In this document: piece after piece, positions 6,505 through 14,526 of the stretch
Numbering within the stretch: the first letter of the stretch is position 1
Layout of the letters: each line of letters begins with the position of its first letter
Assembly (NCBI GenBank): GCA_964587175.1
Contig: CAZPKK010000026.1
Coordinates: 1-19,539, forward strand
Origin: CALXVA01 sp964587175
GTDB lineage: Bacteria; Bacillota; Clostridia; TANB77; CAG-508
DNA: 19,539 bases
Direction of reading: 5' to 3'
Position numbers and translations under genes: made by a program
Notes under the pieces: model-generated
The model's database searches: none
The model's input: the letters and a program-made list of their open reading frames with translations, nothing else
Told to the model about the DNA's origin: nothing

Positions 6505-6600
6505 ATACAACACGGCCTAAGTTTCCTTAGACTGTGCGTATTTGCGAAGCAAAATGCACATGTGTGCGTCGAAAGTTCTGCTTTTGCGAGCGTACCACTT
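6505..6600. other. GC-richer structured intergenic segment
   Basis: About 48% GC by hand count, in a much more AT-rich surround. It contains CTAAG-tttc-CTTAG (6517-6530), then GTGC/GCAC closing TTTGC-gaa-GCAAA (6534-6559). It has no convincing reading frame. It ends 40 bp before the ftsY promoter. Confidence 0.5.
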
Positions 6601-6643
6601 TTCTTATTTATTACTTAATCTTTAATAGTTCGTAGAATAAACA

Positions 6644-6672
6644 TTGACATAATTTTCTAAAAATAATATAAT
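6644..6672 (+). promoter_or_regulatory. Perfect consensus promoter of ftsY
   Basis: TTGACA (6644-6649), a 17-nt spacer and TATAAT (6667-6672) match sigma-A consensus at all 12 positions. This implies strong constitutive expression of ftsY and the genes behind it. Confidence 0.85.
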
Positions 6673-6742
6673 ATAGACTGTATAAACAGAGGGAAACATA
6701 TTAAAGAAATAAACTTTTTTGGAGAGGAATGAAGAATATACA

Positions 6743-7648
6743 ATGGGTTTTTTTGATAAATTAAAACAGGGACTAAGCAAAACAAAAAATTCTTTTGAAG
6801 AAAAAATGAATGATGTGTTTAGTACTTTTAGAAAAGTGGATGAAGAATTGCTTGAAGAATTAGAAGAGGTGCTAATTATGTCAGATGTAGGAGTGGAGAC
6901 ATCAACAAAAATAATTAGTAATTTAAGAGATAGAATAAAAAAAGAAAAAATAGAAGATGCTGAAATTGTAAAACAAGCTTTAAGAGAAGAAATTAAAAAA
7001 ATATTTGATTCTGTGGATAATGATTTACACTTAGAAACAAAACCATCAGTTATATTAGTTGTAGGAGTAAATGGAGTTGGTAAAACTACATCAATTGGTA
7101 AAATGGCTAATAGATTAAAACAAGATGGTAAAAAGGTTGTAGTAGCTGCAGCAGATACTTTTAGGGCAGCAGCAGTAGAGCAACTTGAAATTTGGGCAAA
7201 TAGAGCTGGTTGTGATATAGTAAAAAGAGAAGAAGGGGTAGATCCTGCATCTGTTGTGTTTGATGCAATTAAGGTGACTAAAGAAAGCCAAGCAGATATA
7301 TTAATTTGTGATACGGCTGGAAGATTGCATAATAAAAAATATTTAATGGATGAGCTTATAAAAATAAAGAAAGTTATAGATAAAGAACTTCCTGAAGCTT
7401 CAAAAGAAGTTTTGATGGTATTGGATGCAACAACAGGACAAAACGCAATAAGCCAAGTTAAGGCTTTTAAAGAAACAGTAGATATAACTGGACTAATATT
7501 AACTAAACTAGATGGAACTGCAAAAGGCGGAGTAGTTATAGGAATAGTTAATGAGAATAAAATGCCAGTTAAATTTGTAGGAATAGGCGAAAAGATAGAT
7601 GATATGGAAGTTTTTAATAGCGAAGATTTTGTGAAAGCATTAATATAG
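6743..7648 (+). CDS. ftsY: Signal recognition particle receptor FtsY
   Basis: FtsY is the SRP receptor GTPase. It docks Ffh-SRP-ribosome complexes at the membrane and hands nascent membrane proteins to SecYEG. The 301 residues are an N domain (1-95) and a G domain: P-loop GVNGVGKTT (108-116), DTFRAAA (138-144), DTAGR (190-194), TKLDGTAKGG (254-263), and the closing GEKIDDMEVF (282-291). The acidic A domain of enterobacterial FtsY is absent, as usual in Firmicutes. MGFFDKLKQGL is the normal family start, so I use ATG 6743, although GGAGAGGA lies 14 nt upstream, a wide spacing. The UPF0182 gene follows after 12 nt, so they are co-transcribed. Confidence 0.97.
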   Translation: MGFFDKLKQGLSKTKNSFEEKMNDVFSTFRKVDEELLEELEEVLIMSDVGVETSTKIISNLRDRIKKEKIEDAEIVKQALREEIKKIFDSVDNDLHLETKPSVILVVGVNGVGKTTSIGKMANRLKQDGKKVVVAAADTFRAAAVEQLEIWANRAGCDIVKREEGVDPASVVFDAIKVTKESQADILICDTAGRLHNKKYLMDELIKIKKVIDKELPEASKEVLMVLDATTGQNAISQVKAFKETVDITGLILTKLDGTAKGGVVIGIVNENKMPVKFVGIGEKIDDMEVFNSEDFVKALI

Positions 7649-7660
7649 ATGGAGGTTAGT

Positions 7661-10516
7661 ATGAGTGAAGAAAAAAATGAATTAAAAAACAATACTATTA
7701 CTGAAAAACAAACTACAGAAAGTTCTAAAACAATAAAGAAAAATAAAAAGAGAATGTATATTGTATTGTTATTTATATTACTTGTAGTAATTGTAGGATA
7801 TGTAATTTACAGAGGTGAATATTTAGAAATATTAGAAATCGGAGAAGAATACTTAAGTATTTATTGGCAAAATGTAAATTACACAGCAATAACATTTGGA
7901 ATCAATTTTGTTATACTATTTTTGATCATTTATATAAATAATAACAGAATAAAGAAAGCATTGACTCCATTTTTTGAAGCAGAGAAAAAGGCAATGCCAA
8001 AACTCCCAAATAAATCAATTTCTTTTATTATATCTATAATAGTTGGTGCTGTTACAACAAATCTAATATTAAATAAATATATGTTATTTTCTAATAGTAC
8101 ATTGTTCGGAACAAATGACCCAGTATTTGGTTTAGATATAGGGTATTTTATGTTTCAAAAACCTTTTATAGAAACCATTTTATTATATATTTTATTGATA
8201 TTTGTAGGTTTAACAATCTACACGGTTATATATTACATAAGTGTGTTTAATATATATTTTGATGGAATAGATAGAGAGACATTAAAAAATAGTAAACTAT
8301 TAAAGCAGTTATTTACTAATTTAAAGATTCTTTCTATTTTACTTGCATTATTTGTACTTATAAAGGTGCAAGACATTGGATTTGACAGATTCTTAAGTTT
8401 ACAAGAAGACACTACATATTATATTTATGGTGCTGGAATAACAGATGTTACAATAAAATTATGGGGATATGCTGTAATACCAATACTTATTATATTGTCA
8501 GTTTTTATGGCGATAATGAATTTTAATAAAGGAAAAACAAAAAATGTTATTGTATGGATTTTAGTTGTACCTGTATATATTATAGTACTCCTAATTGCAA
8601 TGGCATTATTTCAACTTGTTTTTGTAAATCCAAATGAATTGGATAAAGAGGAAGATAATATACAAACTAATATAACTTATACAAAAGAAGCATATGGAAT
8701 AAATACAGAAGTATATACAATAGAAAATGGCGGAGAAACAATTACAGCAGAAACATTAGCTGATTTAGCAGACACAATTAGTAATATTGCAATTATTGAT
8801 CCAGATACAGTTTTACAAGATTTAAACACATTACAAACAGAAAGAGGATATTATACTTATAATTCTGCGAAAATATCGCTTTATAGAGTTGATGGACAAC
8901 AGCAATTAGTATATATTTCTCCAAGAGAAATAGTATCTGATAATGGAACATATAATAATCAAACATATGAATATACTCACGGATATGGAGTAATTGTTAC
9001 GTCTGCAACAGATACTGATGAGAATGGTAATTTAGTAAAGCTACAGAAAAACTTTGAGTCTTCAGATGAAGATGTTGTTACAATTACTGAACCTAGAATT
9101 TATTTCGGTTTAGAAACAGATAATAATATAGTAACTAATAGTAATAATAGTGAAGAATTTGACTATCCAACTTCAAGTACAACAAATACAGAAAATGTAT
9201 ATGATGGGGAAGCTGGACTAAGCTTAAACTTTATTGATAGAGTTATACTAGGTATCAAAGAAGGAGATTTGAAATTAGCTTTTTCTGCTAATGTGAATGC
9301 GGATAGTAAAATATTAATAAATAGGAATATTATAGATAGAGCAGAAACTTTAATGCCATATTTATTATATGATGAAAATCCATATATGGTAGTTGATGAT
9401 AGTGGAGAACTATATTGGGTACTTGATGCATATACAACATCAAACAATTATCCATATTCTCAAAGGACGACAGTAGAATTAGAAAACTCAAAAGAGATAG
9501 AGCTAAACTATATAAGAAATTCTATAAAAGTAATAATAAATGCATATGACGGAACAATCAAATTTTATATAACAGATCAGACTGACCCAATAGCAAGTGC
9601 ATATTCTAAGATATATCCTGATTTGTTTGCAAATGAGGAAATACCAAGTGATATAAGTAGTCAGTTTATTTATCCAGAGTTTTTATATAGTATTCAAGCT
9701 GAAATAATACAAAGATATCATGATGTGCAACCAGATGTATTATATAGAGGAAATGACGTGTGGGATGTTGCTACACATAATACAAGTTTAACTACTTCTA
9801 GAACAGGAGTGGACATAGAACCATACTATACAATGGTAAAAACTATAGATTCTGATGAAAGCAAATTGGGGTTAGTGATACCATTTACACCATATGGAAA
9901 GCAAAATATAACTTCATATATGGTGGGAACATATGAAGATGGAACACCAAAACTTACAATATATAAGTTTGCATCAGATAGCAATATTTTAGGGCCAATG
10001 CAATTAGATACACAAATTGCCCAAGATGAGGAAATTTCAAGTGTGTTAAATGCCTTGAATGTTACAGGAACAAGAATAACTAAAAATATGATGATAGTTC
10101 CTCTTGACAATACTCTTCTTTATATAGAAACAGTATATCAGCAATATATTAATGAAGACGATTCAGTGCCTACATTAAAGAAGGTAATTGTGGCTTCTGG
10201 AAACAAACTAGCTATTGGTGATACTATAACAGAAGCACTTGAGAATTTAGTTTCACAAAATGCAGTGGATATAGAGGTTGAAAATACAGAAAGTATAGAA
10301 ACTTTAATAGAAGCAATTATAGAAGCAAATGAGAATTTAAAGAATTCTACTTTAAATGTGGATTATGAGATGATAGGAAAGGATATACAGAGTTTGCAAG
10401 ATTTAATAGATCAGCTTGAAATTGTATATGAGGAAGAGTTAGAAGAAAATAATACGATAAGTAATGATATGACAAATGATATGACCAATATATTAGCAAA
10501 TGAGCTTATAGAGTAA
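7661..10516 (+). CDS. UPF0182 family large membrane protein
   Basis: The protein has 951 residues, normal for the family. Seven hydrophobic segments can be seen at about 33-50, 76-93, 120-137, 168-193, 223-240, 269-288 and 296-320, followed by some 630 mostly polar residues. DPVFGLDIGYFMFQKPF (153-169) is the hallmark UPF0182 segment, and SRTGVDIEPYYTMVK further on also fits. The large C-terminal part is probably outside the cell and ends in an acidic, Asn-rich tail. The biochemical role of UPF0182 is not established. GGAGG stands 6 nt before ATG 7661; the ATG at 7649, which overlaps this site, is not the start. It lies 12 nt after ftsY, an operon arrangement that suggests shared expression but proves no functional link. 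Confidence 0.93.
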   Translation: MSEEKNELKNNTITEKQTTESSKTIKKNKKRMYIVLLFILLVVIVGYVIYRGEYLEILEIGEEYLSIYWQNVNYTAITFGINFVILFLIIYINNNRIKKALTPFFEAEKKAMPKLPNKSISFIISIIVGAVTTNLILNKYMLFSNSTLFGTNDPVFGLDIGYFMFQKPFIETILLYILLIFVGLTIYTVIYYISVFNIYFDGIDRETLKNSKLLKQLFTNLKILSILLALFVLIKVQDIGFDRFLSLQEDTTYYIYGAGITDVTIKLWGYAVIPILIILSVFMAIMNFNKGKTKNVIVWILVVPVYIIVLLIAMALFQLVFVNPNELDKEEDNIQTNITYTKEAYGINTEVYTIENGGETITAETLADLADTISNIAIIDPDTVLQDLNTLQTERGYYTYNSAKISLYRVDGQQQLVYISPREIVSDNGTYNNQTYEYTHGYGVIVTSATDTDENGNLVKLQKNFESSDEDVVTITEPRIYFGLETDNNIVTNSNNSEEFDYPTSSTTNTENVYDGEAGLSLNFIDRVILGIKEGDLKLAFSANVNADSKILINRNIIDRAETLMPYLLYDENPYMVVDDSGELYWVLDAYTTSNNYPYSQRTTVELENSKEIELNYIRNSIKVIINAYDGTIKFYITDQTDPIASAYSKIYPDLFANEEIPSDISSQFIYPEFLYSIQAEIIQRYHDVQPDVLYRGNDVWDVATHNTSLTTSRTGVDIEPYYTMVKTIDSDESKLGLVIPFTPYGKQNITSYMVGTYEDGTPKLTIYKFASDSNILGPMQLDTQIAQDEEISSVLNALNVTGTRITKNMMIVPLDNTLLYIETVYQQYINEDDSVPTLKKVIVASGNKLAIGDTITEALENLVSQNAVDIEVENTESIETLIEAIIEANENLKNSTLNVDYEMIGKDIQSLQDLIDQLEIVYEEELEENNTISNDMTNDMTNILANELIE

Positions 10517-10582
10517 TTGCAATCTCAGATACATATTTTCCTATACAATAAAAAAATTAAATTTGAAAGGAACGTGAAGAAG

Positions 10583-11416
10583 ATGAAGATTACAGATGTA
10601 ACTGCTCTTGAGAAAATAGCTATACAAGTAAGAAAAGGAATTATTGAGGAAGTGTATAATGCTAAGTCTGGTCATCCAGGTGGTTCGCTTTCTTGTGCAG
10701 ATATATTGACTGTCTTATATTTTAACCAAATGAATATAGATGAAGAGAAACCAGATGATTCAAATAGAGATAGGCTTGTGTTATCAAAGGGACATGCTGC
10801 TCCAGCTCTGTATAGTGTTCTCGCAGAGAAAGGATATCTTGATAAAAAATTGTTAAAAACATTTAGAAAACTAGAAAGTAATCTTCAAGGTCATCCGGAT
10901 ATGAACAAAGTTATAGGAGTAGATATGACTACTGGGTCTTTAGGGCAGGGGATATCTACAGCTGTTGGGATGGCCATTGCTTCAAAAATGGACAAGGCTG
11001 GTTGCAAAATATATTGCATAGTAGGAGATGGCGAAATAGAAGAAGGACAAGTTTGGGAGGCTGCTATGGCTGCTAGCAAAAATGAACTAGACAATTTATG
11101 TGTTGTAGTAGATAATAATAATTTGCAGATAGATGGAGAAATAGACAAAGTAGGTGGAATGAATAATATAACAGAGAGATTTTTAAGTTTTGGTTTTAAT
11201 GTTATAAATATTGATGGACACAATATTAGTAGTATAATAGATGCTTTTACTACAGCAAAGCAAACAAAGGGAAAACCAACTGCAATAATAGCAAAAACAG
11301 TTAAAGGAAAAGGTGTGTCTTTTATGGAGAATAAAGCTGAGTGGCATGGCAAAGCACCGAAGGAAGAAGAATATGATATGGCTATGGAAGAGCTTAATTT
11401 AGCAATTATTAGTTAA
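10583..11416 (+). CDS. Transketolase, N-terminal (thiamine-PP binding) subunit
   Basis: With the downstream gene it forms a two-subunit transketolase that moves two-carbon units between sugar phosphates in the non-oxidative pentose phosphate pathway, in the cytoplasm. The 277 residues carry SGHPGGSLSCAD (29-40), SKGHAAPALY (68-77), QGHPD (102-106), GSLGQGIS (118-125) and the thiamine pyrophosphate and metal motif GDGEIEEGQVWEA (148-160) through DNNNLQIDG (177-185). This matches the standalone N-terminal half of transketolase. ATG 10583 is chosen because the protein then starts at the family's usual point, with AAAGGA about 11 nt upstream; TTG at 10517 is rejected. It follows the UPF0182 gene by 66 bp with no terminator. 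Confidence 0.95.
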   Translation: MKITDVTALEKIAIQVRKGIIEEVYNAKSGHPGGSLSCADILTVLYFNQMNIDEEKPDDSNRDRLVLSKGHAAPALYSVLAEKGYLDKKLLKTFRKLESNLQGHPDMNKVIGVDMTTGSLGQGISTAVGMAIASKMDKAGCKIYCIVGDGEIEEGQVWEAAMAASKNELDNLCVVVDNNNLQIDGEIDKVGGMNNITERFLSFGFNVINIDGHNISSIIDAFTTAKQTKGKPTAIIAKTVKGKGVSFMENKAEWHGKAPKEEEYDMAMEELNLAIIS

Positions 11417-11420
11417 AATA

Positions 11421-11613
11421 GTGGTTTAAAGTCTGCTTTAAAGTCCGTCTCTATCAAGGCTGTCACATATAGTGGTTTAAAATCCGCACCATCTTGCTGT
11501 TAGATATATTTTGTGTTCTCCATGTATTCGAACAAAAAATATATCTAACACGTGGTGCTACCAAGAAAAAATATATGTGACACGTGAGACTACCAACTAG
11601 AATAAATTACCAC
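11421..11613 (+). repeat. Nested long inverted repeat between transketolase subunits
   Basis: Four or five arms nest around one centre. GTTAGATATATTTT (11499-11512) pairs perfectly with 11536-11549. GCACCA (11486-11491) pairs with TGGTGC (11553-11558), and GTCACATATA (11462-11471) with TATATGTGAC (11572-11581). GTCTC (11446-11450) pairs with GAGAC (11586-11590), and GTGGT (11421-11425) with ACCAC (11609-11613). This is either a large RNA hairpin or a small palindromic mobile element. No reading frame is apparent in it. Confidence 0.65.
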
Positions 11614-11658
11614 GTGGTGCTACCAAGAAAAATTAATATATCTCGTGGTTTTATCAAG
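11549..11658 (+). repeat. Four-copy 17-bp motif at about 31-bp spacing
   Basis: CACGTGGTGCTACCAAG occurs at 11549-11565 and again exactly at 11611-11627. Variants CACGTGAGACTACCAAC (11581-11597) and CTCGTGGTTTTATCAAG (11642-11658) fill in, at intervals of 32, 30 and 31 bp. The spacers are AT-rich. A related pair, ATAGTGGTTTAAARTCYG, lies upstream at 11418 and 11469. It does not look like CRISPR: the repeats are too short and the copies too variable. Confidence 0.7.
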
Positions 11659-11666
11659 TTTTATAG

Positions 11667-11672
11667 TATAAT
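11667..11672 (+). promoter_or_regulatory. Possible -10 box before the transketolase C subunit
   Basis: TATAAT lies 26 nt before the start codon. No good -35 box stands at the right distance; the last copy of the 17-bp motif occupies that place, so a protein bound there could act instead. Confidence 0.35.
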
Positions 11673-11698
11673 ATTAAAAATTCAAAGGAGTATGTGAA

Positions 11699-12628
11699 AT
11701 GAATTTAGATAATAAAATTGCCACAAGACAGAGTTATGGAGAAGAGCTTGCAAAGTTAGGAGAAGAGAATGAAAGCATAGTAGTTTTAGATGCAGATTTG
11801 TCTACTGCAACAAAAACAGAGATTTTTGCTAAGAAATTTCCAGATAGATTTATAAATGTAGGAATTGCTGAGCAAAATCTTATGGGAATAGCAGCAGGTC
11901 TTTCTACATTTGGAAAAATACCATATGCTAGTACTTTTGCAGTTTTTGCGGCAGGAAGAGCATATGAACAAATTAGAAATAGTATTGCATATCCCAATTT
12001 AAATGTTAAAATTGTAGCTACACATGCTGGTATTACAGTAGGTGAAGATGGAGCAACACATCAAATGTTAGAAGATTTGGGTTTGATGAGAAGTTTACCT
12101 AATATGACAGTAATGTGTACATCAGATGATGTTCAAACAAGATGGGCAGTAAGAGAGATTGCAAAAATAAAGGGACCTGTATATTTGCGTTTATGTAGAT
12201 TAACAACACCTATAATTTATAATGAAGCAGATAGGTTTGAAATAGGAAAAGGAGTGCAAATAGGAGATGGAACAGATGCAAGCGTAATTGCAACAGGAGT
12301 AACTGTTTTAGAAGCTATCAAAGCACAAGAGATACTAAAAGAAAAAGGAATAAACATTAGAGTTATAGATATTCACACAATAAAACCAATTGATAGAGAC
12401 TTAATTATAAAATGTGCAAAAGAGACAAAAAGAATTATTACAGTGGAAGATCACAATATAATTGGTGGGCTTGGAAGCACTGTATGTGAAGTCCTAGCAG
12501 AGGAATATCCAACAAAGGTAGAAAGAATGGGTATACCTGACTGCTTTGGAAGAAGTGGAAAAGCAGAAGAACTTTTGAAATATTATAAAATTGACAGCAA
12601 TGCTATTGTATGCAAAGTACGTGAATAA
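11699..12628 (+). CDS. Transketolase, C-terminal subunit
   Basis: This is the second half of the split transketolase: the pyrimidine-binding domain and the C-terminal domain, 309 residues. NVGIAEQNLMGIAAGLS (53-69) holds the glutamate (E58) that activates thiamine pyrophosphate in the partner's active site, and HAGITVGEDGATHQMLEDL (109-127) is equally typical. DHNIIGGLGS and FGRSGKAEELL near the end fit the C-terminal domain. AAAGGAG lies 8 nt before the ATG. These halves are normally adjacent or overlapping; here 282 bp of repeats separate them, so separate control of the two subunits is possible. A terminator follows at 12769. Confidence 0.95.
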   Translation: MNLDNKIATRQSYGEELAKLGEENESIVVLDADLSTATKTEIFAKKFPDRFINVGIAEQNLMGIAAGLSTFGKIPYASTFAVFAAGRAYEQIRNSIAYPNLNVKIVATHAGITVGEDGATHQMLEDLGLMRSLPNMTVMCTSDDVQTRWAVREIAKIKGPVYLRLCRLTTPIIYNEADRFEIGKGVQIGDGTDASVIATGVTVLEAIKAQEILKEKGINIRVIDIHTIKPIDRDLIIKCAKETKRIITVEDHNIIGGLGSTVCEVLAEEYPTKVERMGIPDCFGRSGKAEELLKYYKIDSNAIVCKVRE

Positions 12629-12768
12629 TTTGGTCATATATTATTGCTTCTAGATTTTAGAAAATGTATTTCTTTTATTAAATAGGCAAATTAATTAAGA
12701 GTTTATTAATTGGGATAAATTAACAATTATTAAAAAAAAAAAGAAAAATAAAGATATTTTGAGGAAAA

Positions 12769-12810
12769 GCAACATAAATAATTCTTTGAGAAAAATTTAT
12801 GTTGTTTTTT
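12769..12810 (+). terminator. Terminator after the transketolase genes
   Basis: CAACATAAAT (12770-12779) pairs with ATTTATGTTG (12795-12804) and is followed by TTTTTT. The 140 bp before it (12629-12768) are AT-rich, with an A-run near 12732, and I see no gene in them. Confidence 0.75.
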
Positions 12811-12823
12811 GATGAAAAAACTA

Positions 12824-12852
12824 TTGCAAATATTTATTTTTATTGTTATGAT
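12824..12852 (+). promoter_or_regulatory. Promoter of the ftsEX module
   Basis: TTGCAA (12824-12829), a 17-nt spacer and TATGAT (12847-12852), with a TGn extension just before the -10 box. It lies 50 nt before the ftsE start codon. Confidence 0.6.
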
Positions 12853-12902
12853 ATAGAAGTAAACTAATAGGAATAAAATCGTAACTACACAAGGAGAAAA
12901 GT

Positions 12903-13589
12903 ATGATTGAGTTTAGAAATGTGAGTAAAAAGTATGATACAGGTACAGAGGCTGTTCATAATGCAAATTTTAAGATTGATAAAGGAGAGTTTGCTTTTTT
13001 AGTTGGTAGTTCTGGCTCGGGCAAGTCCACCTTGATAAAGCTTATATTAAAAGAAGAGGAACCTACATCAGGTCATATTATTATAAATGGGAAAGATACA
13101 ACATTCTTAAAACCAAAGAGGGTACCTTTCTTAAGAAGAAGTATGGGAGTAGTGTTTCAAGATTTTAGATTATTACCAGATAGAACTGTATATGACAATG
13201 TTGCATATGCAATGTACATAGTAAGATCAACACCAAAACATATTAGAAGACAAGTGCCAATGGTACTATCTTTAGTAGGGTTAAGTGATAAGGCAAAAGT
13301 ATATCCAAACGAACTATCTGGTGGTGAGCAGCAAAGGGTAGCGCTAGCAAGAGCTTTGGTAAATAATCCATCTATGATAATTGCGGACGAGCCTACTGGA
13401 AACCTAGACCCAGACACTGCATGGGAGATTATGACATTGCTTAAAGACATAAATGCCAGAGGAACCACTGTGGTTGTTGCAACTCATGCTAAGGATATAG
13501 TAGATAGAATGAAGAAAAGAGTTATTCAGATAGAAAAAGGCAATATAATAAGAGATGATAAAAAAGGTGGGTATGATAGTGAGGTATAG
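12903..13589 (+). CDS. ftsE: Cell division ATP-binding protein FtsE
   Basis: FtsE is the ATPase of the FtsEX complex, which passes ATP-driven shape changes through FtsX to peptidoglycan hydrolases outside the membrane. The 228 residues include Walker A GSSGSGKST (35-43), the Q-loop at Q86 (VFQDFRLLPDRTVYDNV, typical of FtsE), signature LSGGEQQRVALARAL (138-152), Walker B MIIADEPTG (158-166) and H-loop H195 (ATHAK). AAGGAG stands 7 nt before the ATG. Its end overlaps the ftsX start, the usual arrangement for these two genes. All catalytic residues are in place. Confidence 0.96.
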   Translation: MIEFRNVSKKYDTGTEAVHNANFKIDKGEFAFLVGSSGSGKSTLIKLILKEEEPTSGHIIINGKDTTFLKPKRVPFLRRSMGVVFQDFRLLPDRTVYDNVAYAMYIVRSTPKHIRRQVPMVLSLVGLSDKAKVYPNELSGGEQQRVALARALVNNPSMIIADEPTGNLDPDTAWEIMTLLKDINARGTTVVVATHAKDIVDRMKKRVIQIEKGNIIRDDKKGGYDSEV

Positions 13590-14481
13590 TATATTTGGTT
13601 ACTTAATAGGGGAAGGTTTTAGAAACTTTTTTAAAAATAAAAAATCAACAGCAGCTTCTATTATTATAATGTGTGCAACAATGTTTATTTTTGGTATTTT
13701 CTTTTTAATTGGTGAAAATGTAAACTATATTATAGAACAAGTACAATCTGATCAGGCAATGCAAATATTTATTGATCCGGATGCTACTTCTGAAGAAGAA
13801 GCAGAGCTTGAACAAAAAATAAAATCAATACAATATGTTAATACAGTAGAATATGTATCGCAAGAGCAAGCTTTAAATGAAATGAAAGAATGGCTAGGTG
13901 ATGCTGCTTCATTATTAGATCCATATTCTGGCGACCAAAATCCTTTCAAAGCATCATATGTAATTACTCTTACGGATTTAACTAAAAATGAAGAAGTGCA
14001 GAAGCAAATAGAAACTTTTGATAATGTAGCAAGTATTCAAGCAGGAGACCAGACAGTAAATACACTTGTAAATATTGCAAATGGCATTAGAACAGCAACA
14101 GCTGTTATATTAATATTATTGATTCTTATATCAATATTCATTATAGCAAATACAATTAAACTTACAGTACATGCAAGGAGAAAAGAAATCTCTATTATGA
14201 AATATGTTGGAGCAACAAATGGTTTTATAAGATGGCCTTTTATGGTAGAAGGTATTATAATAGGAATTATTGCTGCACTAATTTCAATTGTTATACTTGG
14301 ATTTGCATATAATTTTGTTGCGGATGGAATTATTAATAGTAGCATGGGAACAACATTAGGGTTAAACTTGTTGACATTCTCTGATATGCTTTCAATGTTA
14401 TTGATTGTGTATATTGTTATGGGAACAGGAATTGGTGCTATTGGTAGTGCAATATCAATGAAGAAATACTTAGAAGTGTAG
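13573..14481 (+). CDS. ftsX: Cell division protein FtsX
   Basis: FtsX is the membrane partner of FtsE. The 302 residues have four membrane segments: one after the cytoplasmic N-terminus (ASIIIMCATMFIFGIFFLIG), then an extracellular loop of about 130 residues that in homologues contacts the hydrolase coiled coil, then three near the end (AVILILLILISIFIIANTI, GIIIGIIAALISIVILGFAY, LLIVYIVMGTGIGAIGSAI). I start at ATG 13573 because AAAGGTGG lies just before it; ATG 13555 is a possible alternative. The gene overlaps ftsE by 17 bp, so translation is likely coupled. The hydrolase genes follow directly, which supports the FtsEX-activates-hydrolase model. Confidence 0.93.
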   Translation: MIVRYSIFGYLIGEGFRNFFKNKKSTAASIIIMCATMFIFGIFFLIGENVNYIIEQVQSDQAMQIFIDPDATSEEEAELEQKIKSIQYVNTVEYVSQEQALNEMKEWLGDAASLLDPYSGDQNPFKASYVITLTDLTKNEEVQKQIETFDNVASIQAGDQTVNTLVNIANGIRTATAVILILLILISIFIIANTIKLTVHARRKEISIMKYVGATNGFIRWPFMVEGIIIGIIAALISIVILGFAYNFVADGIINSSMGTTLGLNLLTFSDMLSMLLIVYIVMGTGIGAIGSAISMKKYLEV

Positions 14482-14526
14482 TAAATAAAAGGAGTAAATT
14501 GGATAGATTTGAAGGAGAGATAGTAT

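Noticed and set aside
7649..7660. Translation of the UPF0182 gene from the ATG at 7649
   Set aside because: This ATG lies directly on the GGAGG site that serves the ATG at 7661, so the downstream start is far more likely.
11549..11658. The regularly spaced 17-bp motif as a CRISPR array
   Set aside because: The repeats are only 17 bp with two of four copies diverged, the spacers are 13-15 bp of low complexity, and no cas gene is present.
13157..13468. Long open frames opposite ftsE, ftsY, the transketolase genes and others
   Set aside because: They lie antisense to strongly conserved genes, lack ribosome binding sites, and have compositions expected of the reverse strand of AT-rich coding DNA.
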